From NCBI GenBank assembly GCA_016716305.1, contig JADJWP010000002.1, forward strand, positions 1,858,501 through 1,922,500: 64,000 bases of DNA, given 5' to 3'. The first letter of the stretch is position 1, and every line of letters begins with the position of its first letter. The notes under the pieces were generated by a model. That model saw only the letters and a program-made list of their open reading frames with translations. It did no database searches and was not told the origin of the DNA. The position numbers and the translations under genes are program-made. The DNA is from Chloracidobacterium sp. (GTDB lineage: Bacteria; Acidobacteriota; Blastocatellia; Pyrinomonadales; Pyrinomonadaceae). Of the stretch, positions 61,421 through 64,000 are shown piece by piece.

Positions 61421-61449
61421 TTGGCGTCGGCGACAACTATCGATATAAT
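61421..61449 (+). promoter_or_regulatory. sigma-70-like promoter
   Basis: TTGGCG (61421-61426), spacer of 17, TATAAT (61444-61449): a near-consensus promoter for the secreted-protein gene that starts at about 61533. The predicted leader is about 75 bases. Confidence 0.75.
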
Positions 61450-61532
61450 TTACAAACGGCATCGTAATAAATTGCATCAGAGTCTAAATGTTGAGCAGGT
61501 ATACGCGGATCCGGATGGGTCGGGAGCAAGAT

Positions 61533-62570
61533 TTGTTGAAAAGAGCATTACTACTGGTTTCGTTCCTATTTCTGATCAGCGGCGAGATCACGGCCCAATT
61601 CCCTCAGATGCGCCGTACTGAAGAGAGGCGTCAGCGGGCGATCGAGGCGGACGAAAAACGTCAACGCGAACTTGAAGAATCGCGATCGTCTACCGCTTTG
61701 CCGAAACCAAAGCCGGCGGTCCTTAATCAGGATGTTCGGATCGTTCTCGCAAACCGCGACGTGAGATCGTTTGCTGAAGCGTCAAACAATCAGGTCAAAA
61801 AGATAGCCGATGGCGAAGCACTTTGGCTGTATGTGAAATTCAAGACCAAGCTTGGCGATTACGTTCTCACGCTCCCCGATCCTGAGAATCAACCGGGCCT
61901 GATGTATCGTCTGTACGCTGAGATCGCTCCTCAGAACGACCCGACGGCGTTAGGCCAGTACGTCCTGCAATTCTCGAAAGAGGATCTCGAAAAGACCGAA
62001 TTAAAGATCAATCTTTCGCCAGGAATGCCCGGCCGAAACGCAGCGATCCCGATATTTCTCGATGTCGCGGCAACTCGCCGTCCGGGTGTTTGGAGCAACG
62101 ACTTTCGATTGACGAACACGACCCTCATCCCCAGGGCGGCCACCGAAAATCTGGCAATAGCGAATGTCGTCTTCGAGTTTCCGGGACGAGTGACGAAATA
62201 CCCCGGGTTGCGCGACGACTTTGAATCGATGGTACTTCGCGGGACGACCGACCTTGCGGCCCTGCCGATCATAGGCTCGTTCTACAGCCTTCCGATCAAG
62301 ACGACGATAGTGGCGAGACTAAAGGCCGTTGGAATTACGCCGGTTAGATTCTATTTCGCCAGTGACAACTGGTCTGAGCATGGCGCATCGATGCTGTTTC
62401 CCGAGAAACGACGTACGGTTTACGCGGCCTACACTTACAGAAAAAGCGAAGATTGCTTTTACGGGGTTGCTGAGTTCAAGCAAAAATTTGACAGTTCGGC
62501 GGGACAATTCGTTGATGATTCGATCAAATTCGCGAATGACCTTGCGATTGAATGCTCGAAGCTCGAATAG
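61533..62570 (+). CDS. secreted protein of unknown function
   Basis: About 345 residues. The start is ambiguous: ATG codons at 61488 and 61515 are in frame, but gggag (61522-61526) lies six bases before a TTG at 61533 that begins a textbook signal peptide (LLKRALLLVSFLFLISGEIT). I prefer the TTG start. A charged, helical Glu/Arg-rich stretch (MRRTEERRQRAIEADEKRQR) follows, then a beta-rich domain of no family I know (VRIVLANRDVRSFAEASNNQ, RPGVWSNDFRLTNTTLI). One pair of Cys (EDCFYG and AIECSK) near the end could form a disulfide. Confidence 0.7.
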   Translation: MLKRALLLVSFLFLISGEITAQFPQMRRTEERRQRAIEADEKRQRELEESRSSTALPKPKPAVLNQDVRIVLANRDVRSFAEASNNQVKKIADGEALWLYVKFKTKLGDYVLTLPDPENQPGLMYRLYAEIAPQNDPTALGQYVLQFSKEDLEKTELKINLSPGMPGRNAAIPIFLDVAATRRPGVWSNDFRLTNTTLIPRAATENLAIANVVFEFPGRVTKYPGLRDDFESMVLRGTTDLAALPIIGSFYSLPIKTTIVARLKAVGITPVRFYFASDNWSEHGASMLFPEKRRTVYAAYTYRKSEDCFYGVAEFKQKFDSSAGQFVDDSIKFANDLAIECSKLE

Positions 62571-62582
62571 CATCGGTTCGCA

Positions 62583-62867
62583 TTACGTGATCGCATCGAT
62601 CTTTGCCGCAAGGTCAAAATCCAAAGGTGTGATGCCGCCTCGATCGTGCGTTGTGATCTCAAATTCGGCATAGCCCCAGCCGAGCCGAATGTCAGGGTGA
62701 TGATCGGCCGCATCAGCGATCTTTCCGGCCTTGTTGACAAAGTCCAGGCTGGACGAAAAGTCAGGAAACTCAAATCTCCTGAACAACTTGCCGTGCTGGA
62801 CGCCCCATGCTGGCCGCTCGGCCAACCATTTACCGATCTCTTCTGCCTCTAGTTTTCTGCGTTCCAT
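62583..62867 (-). CDS. phhB: pterin-4a-carbinolamine dehydratase
   Basis: A 94-residue PCD/DCoH protein, of full family length. Active-site pattern: ADHHPDIRLGWGYAEFEITT followed by HDRGGITPLDFDLAAKID. It dehydrates 4a-hydroxytetrahydropterin, the by-product of aromatic amino-acid hydroxylation, and in bacteria without phenylalanine hydroxylase has been linked to molybdopterin metabolism. No hydroxylase is in the window. ATG at 62867 chosen over a TTG one codon earlier. Confidence 0.9.
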   Translation of the reverse strand: MERRKLEAEEIGKWLAERPAWGVQHGKLFRRFEFPDFSSSLDFVNKAGKIADAADHHPDIRLGWGYAEFEITTHDRGGITPLDFDLAAKIDAIT

Positions 62868-62943
62868 CAATTTTTCGTTCCGGTGTTTTCGGTTATACTT
62901 GCCATTTACACTATCTTACTACATTCATTTTTCATACATCGCA

Positions 62944-63552
62944 ATGAAGGCATTTATCCGAAAAGGATCACTATTCCTGCTTTTTGCATTATTGTCCGCC
63001 GCGTGTTCGTCTGAAAAAGAACCGTCATCGCCTAAAGAGACCTTTCGCACCTATTCCCGTGCGGTCAAACAGAAAGACATCACCACAATGAAGCTCCTGC
63101 TTTCTGCGGAATCGATAAAAATGCACGAGCAGGAGGCGAAGGCCCAGGGCGTAACTCTTGACGATATCGTTAAGCGTGAAACTCTACTCAACGAGAGCCA
63201 GACGGTCGTGAAAGTCCGAAACGAAAAGATCGAAGGCGAAAAAGCAACGCTTGAGGTCGAAAATTCGATGGGTATATGGGAGACGATCCCATTCGTCTTT
63301 GAGGGCGGGGAGTGGAAGATCGATAAGAAAGGATACCAAGAACGGCTGATGCGTGACATCGAAGAGATAAATCAGCAGCAGTTGGACGACGTGATCAATA
63401 AGGGACGAATAGATCCCTCCAATTCGCAATCGACGGAAGGCGGAAATTCGAACACGCCCATCAACTCGAACACGCCAACCATTACGGACGCGAACTCCGA
63501 TACGAATACCAATGCCAACACCGGCGCCAAACGACCGTCGCCCGAAGATTGA
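62944..63552 (+). CDS. lipoprotein with DUF4878-like (NTF2-fold) domain
   Basis: A 202-residue protein. The start at 62944 gives MKAFIRKGSLFLLFALLSAA followed by a lipobox Cys (LSAACSS), so it is probably anchored in a membrane by lipid. The folded part (PKETFRTYSRAVKQKDITTM, TLEVENSMGIWETIPFVFEG, GEWKIDKKGYQE) matches DUF4878/SnoaL-type NTF2-like domains. The tail is an Asn/Thr/Ser-rich low-complexity region (NSNTPINSNTPTITDANSD). Function unknown. TATACT at 62894 could be its -10 box. Confidence 0.75.
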   Translation: MKAFIRKGSLFLLFALLSAACSSEKEPSSPKETFRTYSRAVKQKDITTMKLLLSAESIKMHEQEAKAQGVTLDDIVKRETLLNESQTVVKVRNEKIEGEKATLEVENSMGIWETIPFVFEGGEWKIDKKGYQERLMRDIEEINQQQLDDVINKGRIDPSNSQSTEGGNSNTPINSNTPTITDANSDTNTNANTGAKRPSPED

Positions 63553-63570
63553 ACCCCTCAAGGAGAATCT

Positions 63571-64000
63571 GTGTCATTGATCAGACCATTTTGTGCTTTG
63601 CGTCCGGTTCCGGCGAAGGCAAAGCAGGTTTCAAGCGTGCCGTACGACGTTGTTCATGAATCGGAAGTTCGCGGCTTCATCGCTGCAAACCCGCTTAGTT
63701 TTCTCAGGATCACGCGGCCTGAGGGCGAGGCATTCGACAAGGGCGTATCGCCGGCCGCGATCGCAAAGCAGAACCTCGATGACTTGATCACTGCAGGCGT
63801 ACTTGTTGCCGACGATGAGCCGGCATATTTCGTTTATCGCCTCGAGACACCGTCGCATGCGCAAACAGGAATCGTCGCTTGCTGTTCGCTTGATGAATAC
63901 GAGAAAGGCAGGATAAAAAAACACGAAAAGACCCGTCCCGACAAGGTCAACGAACGTACGGAGCACATGCTTGGCCTGCGTGCACAAACAGGGCTTATCT
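63571..64000 (+). CDS. DUF1015 family protein, N-terminal fragment
   Basis: Runs off the right edge after 143 residues. A GTG at 63571 is used, five bases after aggag. The opening SLIRPFCALRPVPAKAKQVS and SVPYDVVHESEVRGFIAANP match DUF1015 proteins ('i.PF.alRp...a..v.sPPYDV'), as does the basic motif RIKKHEKTRPDKVNERTEHM. DUF1015 homologues include SerK-type free serine kinases, but most members are uncharacterised. It lies 18 bases after the lipoprotein gene, so the two may be cotranscribed. Confidence 0.85.
   Translation, partial: MSLIRPFCALRPVPAKAKQVSSVPYDVVHESEVRGFIAANPLSFLRITRPEGEAFDKGVSPAAIAKQNLDDLITAGVLVADDEPAYFVYRLETPSHAQTGIVACCSLDEYEKGRIKKHEKTRPDKVNERTEHMLGLRAQTGLI

Noticed and set aside
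1..64000. CRISPR array, prophage, transposon or integron
   Set aside because: No regularly spaced repeats, transposase, integrase or phage structural genes were seen, and gene style is even across the window.

Overview
The window looks like chromosome of an Acidobacteriota bacterium, most likely class Blastocatellia (Pyrinomonadaceae-like). This is inferred from the gene families: acidobacterial VWFA-related secreted proteins in tandem, DUF3857/transglutaminase proteins, a DUF1800 protein, a Ser/Thr kinase with a C-terminal TPR array, CHRD plus FG-GAP repeats, many small secreted proteins of unknown function, and housekeeping genes scattered among them. Base composition and gene style are even throughout. 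I see no insertion sequence, prophage, CRISPR array, rRNA or tRNA.

Layout. 1-5.2 kb: edge of a UPF0016/GDT1 cation transporter, a DUF4388-like protein, an APC amino-acid permease, a secreted Gly-rich protein, an NrnB-like DHH phosphoesterase and a GNAT acetyltransferase. 5.2-5.76 kb: a gene-free stretch with nested hairpins and an intrinsic terminator, a candidate non-coding RNA. 5.8-10.5 kb: two metallo-beta-lactamase-fold enzymes with a small coupled protein, an S41-like protease with TPRs, and class I fructose-bisphosphate aldolase. 10.7-14.8 kb: two tandem DUF3857 proteins, one with a full transglutaminase triad and one that has lost it. 14.9-19.2 kb: M16 peptidase and an ECF sigma/RskA-like anti-sigma pair. 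19.4-22.5 kb: dxs - DsbA-like - VKOR run (isoprenoid precursor plus oxidative protein folding). 22.7-27.1 kb: Spy-like protein, DUF948/YtxH-like envelope proteins, lepA. 27.2-31.6 kb: penicillin-acylase-family hydrolase, esterase and a small secreted protein. 31.7-36.9 kb: phosphomannomutase/phosphoglucomutase, two VWFA proteins, a degraded SnoaL/DUF4440 remnant and a secreted histidine phosphatase. 36.9-46.8 kb: GlcD-type oxidase, CHRD/FG-GAP protein, dicarboxylate symporter, rhomboid protease, methyltransferase, class C beta-lactamase-like hydrolase, DUF1800 protein. 46.8-51.5 kb: LarA-like racemase, then a compact terC - fecR - CDF operon that looks like metal-ion export. 51.6-53.7 kb: free-Met-R-sulfoxide reductase, fluoride channel, PepSY-like protein, membrane protein. 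53.7-59.7 kb: a co-directional run kinase - TlpA-like redoxin - DUF3592 - purE - alkD - purK. 59.8-64 kb: isocitrate dehydrogenase, secreted protein, pterin carbinolamine dehydratase, lipoprotein, and the start of a DUF1015 protein.

Nothing here is clearly a large novel defence or biosynthetic system. The best leads are the orphan structured RNA at about 5.25-5.49 kb, the catalytically dead/active DUF3857 pair separated by a terminator, the terC-fecR-CDF operon with an upstream inverted repeat, and the insertion of an AlkD-like gene between purE and purK. All functional calls rest on motif recognition by eye; no database search was run.
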